Source: Verrucomicrobiota bacterium (GTDB lineage Bacteria > Chlamydiota > Chlamydiia > Chlamydiales > Rhabdochlamydiaceae). Taken from it: a stretch of 64,000 nucleotides of DNA. Position numbers and translations under genes: made by a program. The notes under the pieces are model-generated. The model worked only from the letters and a program-made list of their open reading frames with translations, had not been told where the DNA came from and made no database searches. Shown in pieces: positions 34,299-42,308 of the stretch (its first letter is position 1; every line of letters starts with the position of its first letter). The stretch lies in the NCBI GenBank assembly GCA_018239715.1, contig JAFEGW010000005.1, forward strand, positions 59,210 to 123,209. The letters run 5' to 3'.

Positions 34299-35754
34299 GG
34301 CGGCTTAAAAAATCAATCAGAAGACGGACACCGACTCCTGTGGCGTTGGTTGTATGGTAGTGGCGAGGCCCTGATAAAAAAGCAGTCCCCGCAATATCCA
34401 AATGAGCCCACGGAGTTTTTTTAATATACTCTTGGATGAACAGCGCGCCCATTATGGAAGAGGCCTTGCGAGCCGGCGGAGAGTTCCTCATATCGGCAAT
34501 CGGCGACTTCAATCCCTCTTTGTATTCGCGGTAAAGAGGAAAGCGCCAGAGCCTTTCGTAGGTATGGTTGCCTGCCTTCGTTAAATCTTCCGCAAGCCGG
34601 TCGTCATTGGAAAAAAGCCCTGAAGCTTCTTCTCCCAGGGAAACGAGGATACCTCCGGTCAAAGTGGCGAGATCGATAATCCGGGACGGCTTGTAAGTAG
34701 CTTCAATATAGCTGACGGCATCGGCCAGGACCAGCCTTCCTTCGGCATCAGTATCTGTGATCTCGACGGTCTTTCCGCTATAACTTTTATAAACATCCCC
34801 CATTTTATAGCTGCTGGGCCCGATGGCATTTTCGGTGGAAGCAATCGCTCCGACAATATTCACTTTAAGACCTAAGGCTGCGGCGGCTTTGATCGTTCCC
34901 AAAACGGCAGCGCCTCCGGACATATCGTCTTTCATCGTCTCCATGCCGCTGGTCTTCAGATGAAGGCCTCCCGTATCATAGGTGATGCCCTTTCCCACGA
35001 TCGCTGTTAAATCGGACGATTTAGGATTGCCTTTATACTCCACAATCATGAATGCAGGGTCGCGCGTCGAGCCTCGATTGACGGCCAATAAAAGGCCCAT
35101 TCCGAGCTTTTCTATCGCTGTTTTGTCGAGAACTGTCGTAGAGATCGCCTTAGACTCTTTTGCAAGTTCCCGAGCTGTCTTTGCTAGCATTTGAGGGGTG
35201 ACATCGTCGGCATTGCCATTGATCAAATCCCGAGCAAAGTTCACGGCCTCCACAATTGTGCGTGCCTCATGGCATTTATTCAGCGTCTCCTTATCAATCC
35301 CCACCAAGCAGATTTTCTGGATTAAGGGGCACGCCTCTTCTTTAGAAAATTTCATCTGGTCAAAAGCATAATTGGCCATTAAAAGCCCTTCTGCTACAGC
35401 ATAAGCCGCAGGAAATCCTGTTTCGGGAAGAGCAACAGAGAGCTGTTTTAATTTCTTTTGGCGGCACATTTTGAGAGCTGCCGCATACGCTCTTCGGAGA
35501 GTTTCCGCATGGCACTCTGCTTGTTTTCCCAGCCCCAATAAAAGAAGACGGGATTCTTTGCCTTCCTTTTTATAGAGAAAAAGGGTCTCCCCCTCTTTTC
35601 CCTTAAAATCCTCTTCTATCGCAGGCGCATAAAGAGATCGCAGTTCCTGTGCAGGGCAGGCAGGCTCGGCTTTTTTTCCTTCTTGCCAAAAAGGCAAAAT
35701 CAAAACATCGGATGCCGGCCTTGCAGAAAACGAGCTTGCAGAGTGAAGTTGCAT
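34282..35754 (-). CDS. pepA: Leucyl aminopeptidase (PepA, M17)
   Basis: Di-zinc or manganese aminopeptidase of 490 aa that removes N-terminal residues from peptides in the cytoplasm. Signature parts are VGKGITYDTGGLHLKTSGME, the DDMSGGAAVLG region and DTDAEGRLVLADAVSY, where the common NTDAEGRL is read as DTDAEGRL. The N-terminal macro-like domain (about 1-170) is intact. The start codon overlaps the ssb stop (TGATG), so translation is coupled. The order ssb-pepA matches CT044-CT045 of C. trachomatis. Confidence 0.95.
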   Translation of the reverse strand: MQLHSASSFSARPASDVLILPFWQEGKKAEPACPAQELRSLYAPAIEEDFKGKEGETLFLYKKEGKESRLLLLGLGKQAECHAETLRRAYAAALKMCRQKKLKQLSVALPETGFPAAYAVAEGLLMANYAFDQMKFSKEEACPLIQKICLVGIDKETLNKCHEARTIVEAVNFARDLINGNADDVTPQMLAKTARELAKESKAISTTVLDKTAIEKLGMGLLLAVNRGSTRDPAFMIVEYKGNPKSSDLTAIVGKGITYDTGGLHLKTSGMETMKDDMSGGAAVLGTIKAAAALGLKVNIVGAIASTENAIGPSSYKMGDVYKSYSGKTVEITDTDAEGRLVLADAVSYIEATYKPSRIIDLATLTGGILVSLGEEASGLFSNDDRLAEDLTKAGNHTYERLWRFPLYREYKEGLKSPIADMRNSPPARKASSIMGALFIQEYIKKTPWAHLDIAGTAFLSGPRHYHTTNATGVGVRLLIDFLSRHEKNL

Positions 35755-36215
35755 CAGAACGGCACCTCATCATCAGAAAATGCAGGACCACCCTTGCCTT
35801 GTCCATGGGCAATCGGTTCCGCTGCATTGGCAAAGGCTGTCTCACCATGCGAATGATGGGAAGAATGAGAATCATGGCCGCCTTCGGAGCCGCCGCTGTC
35901 AGGACGTCCGAAGGGACTAAAGGAGATATTGTAAGCTGTCAAGCTCATCGAGACTTGAGGTTTCCCATCGCGATCGGTGAAAATTTCAGGTTTATTAAGC
36001 TCTCCCATGACGAAAATCGGACTTCCCTTTTTGAAATAAGGAATCATCTTGTCGAATTGATCTCCCCAAATGGTCACTTTCCACCAGATGGTTTCATCTT
36101 TTCCACTGCGGCGCGCACGCGCAGCGACACGCAAGGTCGTCACTTTTTGTCCTGAAGATGTAAAACGGACTTCGGGGTCGGCTCCTAGATGTCCGCCGAT
36201 CATGGCATGGTTCAT
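35754..36215 (-). CDS. ssb: Single-stranded DNA-binding protein
   Basis: SSB of 153 aa that coats single-stranded DNA in replication and repair. The OB-fold (about 1-105: MNHAMIGGHLGADPEVRF..., WWKVTIWGDQFDKM, YFKKGSPIFVMGEL) is followed by a flexible tail rich in G, S and H. The protein ends in the acidic tip DDEVPF, which recruits partner proteins. The frame is open upstream, but GGAGGG lies five bases before this ATG and the OB-fold begins here. It is the first gene of a minus-strand unit with pepA and the RluA-type gene, divergent from ridA. Confidence 0.96.
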   Translation of the reverse strand: MNHAMIGGHLGADPEVRFTSSGQKVTTLRVAARARRSGKDETIWWKVTIWGDQFDKMIPYFKKGSPIFVMGELNKPEIFTDRDGKPQVSMSLTAYNISFSPFGRPDSGGSEGGHDSHSSHHSHGETAFANAAEPIAHGQGKGGPAFSDDEVPF

Positions 36216-36275
36216 ATTCCCTCCTAATGGCAAATTGTTTATATTCTTTGACGCATCATAACAAGGATCCCTCTC

Positions 36276-36671
36276 ATGTTCAAGATTGAATCTGAAAATG
36301 CTCCCAAAGCCATAGGGCCTTACTCGCAAGCCGTCCGTGCCGGACAGCTGCTCTTTGTCTCGGGCCAGCTCCCGATCAACCCTGCCACCAGCAAGGTCGA
36401 AGAAATCTCTATCGAAGGGCAGACCCGCCAAGTCCTCGCCAATATCAAGGCTGTCTTAGAAGCTGCTGGCTGCGGCTTTGAAAATGTCGTCCGCGCTGAA
36501 GTCTATCTCAAAGATCTCGAAGATTTCGCTTCCATGAATAAAATCTACGCAGAATCTTTCACCTCGGAGGTCAAACCAGCCCGGCAAGCCCTGCAGGTGG
36601 CTAAACTTCCCCTGGATGTCCGGGTTGAAATTTCTTGTATTGCCTACATTGAAGAAGATGAAGATGTCTAA
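36276..36671 (+). CDS. ridA: RidA/YjgF enamine-imine deaminase
   Basis: Small cytoplasmic protein of 131 aa that hydrolyses reactive imines formed by PLP enzymes. Clear features are APKAIGPYSQAVRAGQLLFVSGQ, the conserved arginine in PARQALQVAKLP, and VEISCIAYIEE near the C terminus. It is divergent from ssb across 60 bases. GGA precedes the ATG. The following 108 bases up to the glycosidase-like gene hold no gene. Confidence 0.93.
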   Translation: MFKIESENAPKAIGPYSQAVRAGQLLFVSGQLPINPATSKVEEISIEGQTRQVLANIKAVLEAAGCGFENVVRAEVYLKDLEDFASMNKIYAESFTSEVKPARQALQVAKLPLDVRVEISCIAYIEEDEDV

Positions 36672-36779
36672 AAAATTTGGATGATCGCTATTGTTGCTAC
36701 CAAAAACTGAACTCTAAAATTGACGACGGCGATTTGAAGGTTTATTCTATCTGCAATCTAAATAAGGGGACAAATGACT

Positions 36780-37874
36780 ATGAAAAAGATTTTTTTGACT
36801 CTGGCGCTCACCTTCTCCTTTGCACTTGCTGCTGAGGCACCTCAAGGATGGGAATTGGGATTTTTTGAGAGGTTCGATACTGCAAACCCCATCCTCTATC
36901 CGAACCCCGAGTCGCATTTTTATTGTCCTGTCCAAAAGAAAGAAGTCCCCTGGGAAGGCGAACATACCTTCAACCCAGGAGCCGTTGTCCGGCATGGCAC
37001 GGTTTATCTCTTCTATCGAGCTGAAGATAACTTTAGCCAAGGAATAGGCCAACATACCTCTCGCTTAGGTTTAGCCGAAAGTTTTGACGGCTTTCATTTC
37101 AAACAAAAAACTTTGCCAATATTTTTCCCCGACGAAGACAGCCAAACAGCTCATGAATGGCCGGGAGGTTGTGAAGATCCCCGCCTTGTCGAAACCGAAG
37201 ACGGTATGTATGTCATGACCTACACGCAGTGGAATCGAAAGGTTGCGGTTCTAGGTGTTGCGACTTCAACTGATCTTATGCATTGGACAAAGCACGGCTA
37301 TGTCTTTGACCATGCCCATGAAGGCAAGTTCGGAAGGCAATGGTCCAAATCAGGATCGATTGTGTGCCGCTTAGAGGGAGACCGGCTGATTGCCACGCAA
37401 ATCCAAGGGAAATATTGGATGTTTTGGGGTGAGGGAACTGTCCATCTGGCAACATCCGATGATTTAATTTCTTGGCAGCCTCTTGTCGATCATAGCGGCA
37501 AACCTCTCGTCATCTTAGCGCCGCGCCCCGGAAAATTTGACAGCGCCCTCGTAGAATCTGGTCCGCCCGCTCTCCTGACCCAGAAGGGAATCGTCCTCAT
37601 CTACAACGGGAAAAATGCCGCTGAAAACGGCGATCCTACCATTGGGCCTGGGGCTTATTCTGCAGGACAAGTCCTGTTCGAAGCTCATGATCCCACCCAA
37701 ATTCTCACTCGTACAGAAGAATGCTTTTTCCGACCCGAAAGACCCTATGAAACCCGTGGACAATATGTCGATGGAACAGTCTTTGTGCAAGGGCTGGTGC
37801 ACCATCAAGGCCGCTGGCTCCTCTATTATGGAGCTGCCGACTCTGTCGCCGGTGTCGCCTATTCAAATAAATAG
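36780..37874 (+). CDS. Exported GH130-family mannoside enzyme
   Basis: Protein of about 364 aa with a Sec signal peptide (MKKIFLTLALTFSFALAAEA) and a five-bladed beta-propeller of the glycoside hydrolase 130 family. The propeller motifs are HTFNPGAVVRHGTVYLFYRA, SRLGLAESFDGFHF, the acidic GGCEDPRLVETEDG, ATSTDLMHWT, and SGPPALLTQKGIVLIYNG. Family members phosphorolyse or hydrolyse beta-mannosides, such as beta-1,2- or beta-1,4-linked mannose. Export suggests that it acts in the periplasm or outside the cell on host or self glycans, which is unusual for chlamydiae. Another ATG lies six bases upstream at 36774; the AAGGGGA spacing favours 36780. Confidence 0.75.
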   Translation: MKKIFLTLALTFSFALAAEAPQGWELGFFERFDTANPILYPNPESHFYCPVQKKEVPWEGEHTFNPGAVVRHGTVYLFYRAEDNFSQGIGQHTSRLGLAESFDGFHFKQKTLPIFFPDEDSQTAHEWPGGCEDPRLVETEDGMYVMTYTQWNRKVAVLGVATSTDLMHWTKHGYVFDHAHEGKFGRQWSKSGSIVCRLEGDRLIATQIQGKYWMFWGEGTVHLATSDDLISWQPLVDHSGKPLVILAPRPGKFDSALVESGPPALLTQKGIVLIYNGKNAAENGDPTIGPGAYSAGQVLFEAHDPTQILTRTEECFFRPERPYETRGQYVDGTVFVQGLVHHQGRWLLYYGAADSVAGVAYSNK

Positions 37875-37888
37875 TCGATCACGACCCC

Positions 37889-38380
37889 TTACTTCGGGAG
37901 GAATTGGAGAGCGCCGGAGTTCATGCAATACCGTTTGCCGGTGGGAGGCGGCCCATCATTGAAGACATGGCCTAAATGGCCATCGCATCGGATGCAAGAG
38001 ACGGCAATCCTTGTCATGAGTAGGCTGTGATCTTCGGTTAAATAGACATTCTCCGGGCAAATCGGCTGCCAAAAACTCGGCCAGCCTGTCCCCGAATCAA
38101 ACTTTTCCTCGGAGCTGAAAAGCGGAAGGCCGCAGCCTGCGCAGAAATAAATCCCCTTTTCTTGGTTATCGTAATAAGCGTTGCCGAAAGCCGGCTCCGT
38201 GCCATCCTTTCTTAAAATTCGAAACTGATCCGGGGGTAAAACCTCTTCCCATTCCTCTTCGGATAAAATGTACTTTTTTCCATCAAAACGGTAGTCAGGC
38301 ATGTAACCCTCCTGGGCAATGGCGGCTAGAGGCATCCAAGCAAAAAGAAAACAAAGGATCGATTTCTTCATAGCTTTCAT
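37889..38380 (-). CDS. msrB: Exported methionine-R-sulfoxide reductase MsrB
   Basis: Protein of about 163 aa that reduces methionine-R-sulfoxide. A signal peptide (MKAMKKSILCFLFAWMPLAAIA) places it in the periplasm. The MsrB domain has the zinc-binding pairs CAGCG and CIRCDG, the WPSFW segment, GHLGHVF and the catalytic cysteine in RYCMNSGALQF. ATGs at 38380 and 38371 are both possible; the longer one is reported. The frame is open further upstream, but that part is not protein-like. The gene is divergent from the following unknown gene and convergent with the GH130 gene, 14 bases apart. Confidence 0.9.
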   Translation of the reverse strand: MKAMKKSILCFLFAWMPLAAIAQEGYMPDYRFDGKKYILSEEEWEEVLPPDQFRILRKDGTEPAFGNAYYDNQEKGIYFCAGCGLPLFSSEEKFDSGTGWPSFWQPICPENVYLTEDHSLLMTRIAVSCIRCDGHLGHVFNDGPPPTGKRYCMNSGALQFLPK

Positions 38381-38503
38381 GATGATGCGTCTTGCTGCCT
38401 CTGTCAAGACAAAATCGGAGCTCAGAATAACTGTAAAAAAAACATAAAGATTTTTTTCAAAAAATATTGAAGAAAAAAGCAGCGGTGGGATAAGAGGGTT
38501 CTC

Positions 38504-39694
38504 ATGGGCGAAAAAACGGCAACCCCCCATACACAAGGGTCTGAGGTCATTGCCGATCCGTCGTCTGCAGTAGCTACCGCGCTTTCCCATCCTATTGATG
38601 AGTCTCCCGAACTTCATGATCCCTATTCTGAATTAAATCTCTTTCTCACTCGCAAGGTCAAAGAAGAATTCAAAAATGCCGGCACTGCAAAAAAATGGTC
38701 GGTCTATGTACAAGAAAAGCTCATCGAAAAGATTTCTCCTGAGTTCCGCCGTTTATTTCCTCATTACCGCTTAGGAGTATCGGCTTTGAAAAAAATCTGG
38801 GAAAAAGTTGCGTATTTTTCCCAAGCTTTCGAAAATCAAAAAGAAGCCCTGACACGCGATGGAACGTTGAATCTTGGTTTCCTGATCCGAGAAAATCTCA
38901 AACAGTTTCTCGGAGCTAAGAAGAGCTTCTCTTTCCATCCCTATCTTCTTGCCCAACAGCTGGCAATGAAAATCAGCGAATGCCTGGCCGCCTATGATGG
39001 AATCCGGCCGATGCTTAAACACATCACAAAGACCATCTGGGCTGTGGAAAGACACTTAATTCCCCCTGTCCAAGTGCCCCCCATGGTCAATCCTTATGAT
39101 GAGTTTGATAGTTGGGATAAATTGATCCTCAAATTGATGCTGGAAACCTCTGGGAAAAAACCCCTCCTTTCGCAAGAAGAGCTTCAAGCAGAGGTCCGCG
39201 AAGGGCTTTATTCTCTCAACAACATCGAGCAAGAGACCGTTAATCTTCTCATCGATAATCCTGACCAAGGCAACGAGAGCGCCTCTGAAACAGCCGACCA
39301 GTTCTTTAAAAAAGCTCAAGGAATGGCTGCGTCCGCCAACTGGATTGAACTTGAACATAAAATCAACTTCTGGACGCTGCAAGGCGATCTCGTCTATCGG
39401 TGCCTCCGCATCGAAAATAACAAACTGCTCGAGCATCTCCGCCGAAAAGGAACTGTCGAAGAATATATAGAAAAATATCCTGCTTTAGCAGAATTTGCTC
39501 CCTATGTGAGAGTGCGTGCAGAGATTCTTACTAAGTTTGAATGGTACATATCCGCACCAGCCACACAATCGACCGTCGAACGGTTCTTGGAATGGCATAA
39601 GAAACTTCCGATAGAAGAACTGGAGCAGCTCTGTAAAAGGCAGCTTCCTCTTCTTCCTTTTGATCAGAAGCTATTTTCTCAGCACCAAGTATAA
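38504..39694 (+). CDS. Unknown helical protein
   Basis: Protein of 396 aa, not recognised. It has a disordered start (about 1-38, rich in T, P, S and A) and then a mostly helical body with many E, K and L (for example LRRKGTVEEYIEKYPALAEF). No signal peptide, transmembrane helix or enzyme motif is seen. GAGGG lies seven bases before the ATG. Its 3' end overlaps the convergent lgt gene by 24 bases. It could be a cytoplasmic scaffold or a secreted effector; nothing in the sequence decides. Confidence 0.55.
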   Translation: MGEKTATPHTQGSEVIADPSSAVATALSHPIDESPELHDPYSELNLFLTRKVKEEFKNAGTAKKWSVYVQEKLIEKISPEFRRLFPHYRLGVSALKKIWEKVAYFSQAFENQKEALTRDGTLNLGFLIRENLKQFLGAKKSFSFHPYLLAQQLAMKISECLAAYDGIRPMLKHITKTIWAVERHLIPPVQVPPMVNPYDEFDSWDKLILKLMLETSGKKPLLSQEELQAEVREGLYSLNNIEQETVNLLIDNPDQGNESASETADQFFKKAQGMAASANWIELEHKINFWTLQGDLVYRCLRIENNKLLEHLRRKGTVEEYIEKYPALAEFAPYVRVRAEILTKFEWYISAPATQSTVERFLEWHKKLPIEELEQLCKRQLPLLPFDQKLFSQHQV

Positions 39695-40495
39695 CCCGAA
39701 AAGAACAAACGGAATGCTGAGTAGCTGCCCCATAGTCGTGGGTGATCCGTAGAGCCACCAGCTTTGCTCTTCTTTGAAAAATTCCACAAAAAACCGGAAA
39801 GTAAAAATCATGATCAGAAAAAGGCCGCAGAGCCTGCCGTCTTTCCAGCGGCTCCATTTCTTCTTCAGCACCCAAAGTACCACAAAAATTGACAGATAAT
39901 AAAAGGCCTCATAGAGTTGGACGGGATGTCGGGGCACCGGAAAACTCCCATCCGCGGGATGGCCAAAAATCACCGCCCAGGGTACGTCCGTAGGCTTTCC
40001 CAAAATCTCTTGGTTGATGAAATTGCCGATCCGGATAAAAAATGCGACGACAGCAGCCGGAAGCACAAGGAGATCCAGAAGATGCCCCCAGGAACAGAAC
40101 CGATGCCTTTTTTGAAAGATTGCCAGCGCTACCAGGATGCCCACCACACCGCCATGGCTGGCAAGTCCTCCTTCCCATACTTTGATCACAGACCAAGGAT
40201 CCGCTTCAATCGCCCTCCAGTTCTCATAGAATAGGACATCAAAGAGTCGGGCACCGATGACAGCACCTAAGATGACATAAAAAGTCAGATTATCGGCAAT
40301 TTTTTTGCTATTTGCTTTGACCTCTTTTGCCTTCTCGTGCCTTAATAGAGAATTTAATAGACTGAGGAAAACCCCATAAGCGACCAAAAAACCCAGGGCA
40401 AACAAAAATCCGTACCATAAGAGGGGCCTACCCAGCAGAGGCAGGTTCCAAGGGATTAAAGCTTTGGACGGGTCCCAATAAAAGTAACTGAGCAT
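39671..40495 (-). CDS. lgt: Prolipoprotein diacylglyceryl transferase Lgt
   Basis: Inner-membrane enzyme, about 274 aa, that transfers diacylglycerol to the lipobox cysteine of prolipoproteins. Features are LLWYGFLFALGFLVAYG, the HGGVVGILVA segment and the Lgt signature RIGNFINQEILGKPTDVPW, with about seven transmembrane helices. The ATG at 40493-40495 gives the family-like N terminus MLSYFYWDP. A TTG at 40525 would add ten residues. Using the ATG, the start codon overlaps the start codon of the divergent rlmH gene within the palindrome CATG. It would process the lipoprotein encoded at 10 kb, among others. Confidence 0.92.
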   Translation of the reverse strand: MLSYFYWDPSKALIPWNLPLLGRPLLWYGFLFALGFLVAYGVFLSLLNSLLRHEKAKEVKANSKKIADNLTFYVILGAVIGARLFDVLFYENWRAIEADPWSVIKVWEGGLASHGGVVGILVALAIFQKRHRFCSWGHLLDLLVLPAAVVAFFIRIGNFINQEILGKPTDVPWAVIFGHPADGSFPVPRHPVQLYEAFYYLSIFVVLWVLKKKWSRWKDGRLCGLFLIMIFTFRFFVEFFKEEQSWWLYGSPTTMGQLLSIPFVLFGLYLVLRK

Positions 40496-40919
40496 GATCA
40501 AAATTAAAATCCTCACGATCGGCAAAAGTAAAGAAAACTGGCTTCAGGAGGCCCTTGCCGAATATGAAAAACGGCTGAGGCCTTTTTGCACCTTTGAATG
40601 GATTTTAGCAAAAAACGATGTTCAATTAGAAGAGTTTTCCAAGAAAGAAGGAAAGTTCATTGCTTTAGATCCTCAAGGGAAGTCGATGACCAGTGAGAAA
40701 TTTGCTGCATGGCTCTCTAAAGCTGCTATCAACTATCATTCCAGGCTAGCCTTTGTGATCGGAGGAGCGGAAGGTCTCTCCCCTGCTCTAAAGGCCCAGT
40801 CCTCGTTTCTCTGGAGCCTCTCCCCTTTGACCTTTACTCACCAAATTACGCGACTCATTTTGCTCGAACAAATTTATCGAGCCTATGAGATCAACCGCGG
40901 AAGCGATTATCACAAGTGA
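40494..40919 (+). CDS. rlmH: 23S rRNA pseudouridine-1915 N3-methyltransferase RlmH
   Basis: SPOUT methyltransferase of 141 aa that methylates pseudouridine 1915 of 23S rRNA. It has the N-terminal IKILTIGKSKENW, the SAM-binding knot region FVIGGAEGLSPAL, and the C-terminal LTFTHQITRLILLEQIYRAY followed by SDYHK, all family hallmarks. Its ATG shares the CATG at 40493-40496 with the divergent lgt start, so neither start has room for its own upstream region outside the other gene. The 3' end overlaps the next minus-strand gene by ten bases. Confidence 0.93.
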   Translation: MIKIKILTIGKSKENWLQEALAEYEKRLRPFCTFEWILAKNDVQLEEFSKKEGKFIALDPQGKSMTSEKFAAWLSKAAINYHSRLAFVIGGAEGLSPALKAQSSFLWSLSPLTFTHQITRLILLEQIYRAYEINRGSDYHK

Positions 40920-41392
40920 CGCTTTTCAGGAGCTAAGACATGTCTAAAATAGAGCATAGCGCCGTTGATCAGCGCTGAACCGATGGCCACATCGATTCCT
41001 CCGTGGATATCTCCTGGGATAGGAAGCACGCGAAATAACATGCCAATCCCCATCATGAGACCCAGGATAATCCAGTATTTTTTATCGTAGGCTTCTTTCA
41101 GAGTTAGGCCCTCGGGATGCAGGTTGATACGGCTAGCGATGCGGCTTACGGTCTTGGCCAAAATCACGCGCCCTTTGATAAAGCCGATAAAAAGACTCAG
41201 GCAAATAATCAAGAGAGCGGCTTGCTGCCGGCTGCCTGCTAAGGAAACAAACATGTTTAAGAGCGGAGCCGCGCCGGCTGCCTGCTCAGCAGCAGCGACC
41301 GTTAAACGGAGCCCTTTCATGAGCAGCATAATGCCAATGCCCAGCCACGAGATCGTCGAAATAATAAACCACGTACGTTTGGATAAAATCAT
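40910..41392 (-). CDS. Conserved small multi-pass membrane protein
   Basis: Protein of 160 aa with about four transmembrane segments (about 9-27, 55-75, 108-126 and 135-150) and a short basic C terminus. I do not recognise the family; a chlamydia-specific membrane protein is likely. A relation to the CT101-type gene near acpS and trxB in C. trachomatis is possible by neighbourhood. No catalytic motif is seen. It follows the hairpin at 41434-41455, so it may have its own promoter. Confidence 0.5.
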   Translation of the reverse strand: MILSKRTWFIISTISWLGIGIMLLMKGLRLTVAAAEQAAGAAPLLNMFVSLAGSRQQAALLIICLSLFIGFIKGRVILAKTVSRIASRINLHPEGLTLKEAYDKKYWIILGLMMGIGMLFRVLPIPGDIHGGIDVAIGSALINGAMLYFRHVLAPEKRHL

Positions 41393-41433
41393 AAAGCTAT
41401 TCTGGCAAAAGGAGATATTAAAAGCGATAGAGC

Positions 41434-41455
41434 TGTCGCGACTTGCGTCGCGACA
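41434..41455 (-). terminator. Perfect inverted repeat, probable terminator
   Basis: A perfect nine-base stem, TGTCGCGAC and GTCGCGACA, with a four-base loop TTGC (GCAA on the minus strand). It lies just after the stop of the minus-strand outer-membrane-like gene and before the start of the next minus-strand gene. Downstream on that strand the sequence GCTCTATCGCTTTT is only moderately T rich, so it may work as an attenuator or a mRNA-end stabiliser rather than a strong intrinsic terminator. Confidence 0.55.
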
Positions 41456-41467
41456 ACAGGCTCAACC

Positions 41468-42019
41468 TTAGAAGCAGATACCATATGAGATCACGATAGC
41501 AGGGAAAACTCCTACCCCGTGAAAGTGCTTCTTTTTATGAACTTTGTTCAAGTCCAAGAAGGCAGGATCAATCTGGGCTTGGAAATACCGGACGTCGCCT
41601 GCTTTATTGGTATATTGCTTTCCTAAAACGACTTGAGGAGAAAGAAACGCCTGTAATCGGCCATCAGAAATCACCTCTGTAACACCTATTCCGCCGCCTG
41701 CATAAAACTGAGAATCGAGGTTAGGCTTGAAGTAATAGAGATAGTCGAAGTTTTCTTTCGCAATTGTAAAAACCTTACCCGAGGTGAAAAATTGAAGTGA
41801 GCCATCAAATCCGTGATGCCCATTCTGATATCTTCCGCCTACACCCATGAGGGGTAAAGGAATCGGGAAAGGGCCCAGACCCAAACTGACATATCCATAG
41901 GAAGCTTTAACAGATTCTGTTTCGTCTGCAGGCACAGCTAGCATTGTCTCCGTGTTAGGAGCTTCATCCGCAAAAGCGAGCGAAGAAGCAAGAAGACCAA
42001 GAGTCATAAGTTTTTTCAT
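41468..42019 (-). CDS. Small exported outer-membrane-like beta protein
   Basis: Protein of 183 aa with a clear signal peptide (MKKLMTLGLLASSLAFADEA). The mature part is rich in Gly, Tyr and Phe with alternating strands (YGYVSLGLGPFPIPLPLMGV, QFYAGGGIGVTE) and ends in phenylalanine, consistent with a small eight-stranded outer-membrane barrel. The family is not recognised. GGAG lies before the ATG. The upstream gap of 289 bases is long for this genome and probably holds its promoter and that of the divergent PIN-domain gene. Confidence 0.65.
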   Translation of the reverse strand: MKKLMTLGLLASSLAFADEAPNTETMLAVPADETESVKASYGYVSLGLGPFPIPLPLMGVGGRYQNGHHGFDGSLQFFTSGKVFTIAKENFDYLYYFKPNLDSQFYAGGGIGVTEVISDGRLQAFLSPQVVLGKQYTNKAGDVRYFQAQIDPAFLDLNKVHKKKHFHGVGVFPAIVISYGICF

Positions 42020-42308
42020 TTTTTCTCCTATGTGGAAAAATTATTCATTCCACGCAGGGAAGTTTAATTTCATCTACAATAAAACAGAACTCAAATACAA
42101 TTGATTTAATATCAAAAAATTTAAAGCGATTTTGTTTTATTAAAAAACAAAATTATCTCGCCTGCGGATGAAGAGCTGCCTTTTCTCTGAATAATTTATC
42201 TATTTTGCCCCCCATCCAAATAAATCCAACCTTAAACTGCAAGACATAGAAGCTTGTCCAAAAACAATCTTAAAGGTAGACTCCCTAAAAAAAGGATTTT
42301 AATAGCTT
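42020..42308. other. Gene-free A+T-rich gap with an AT inverted repeat
   Basis: This gap separates two divergent genes. The only structure I see is a ten-base perfect inverted repeat at 42129-42153 (ATTTTGTTTT, five-base loop, AAAACAAAAT), which could be an operator or a cruciform-type element. I see no tRNA, no small RNA signature and no open reading frame with a credible ribosome-binding site. The repeat may simply reflect low complexity. Confidence 0.3.
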
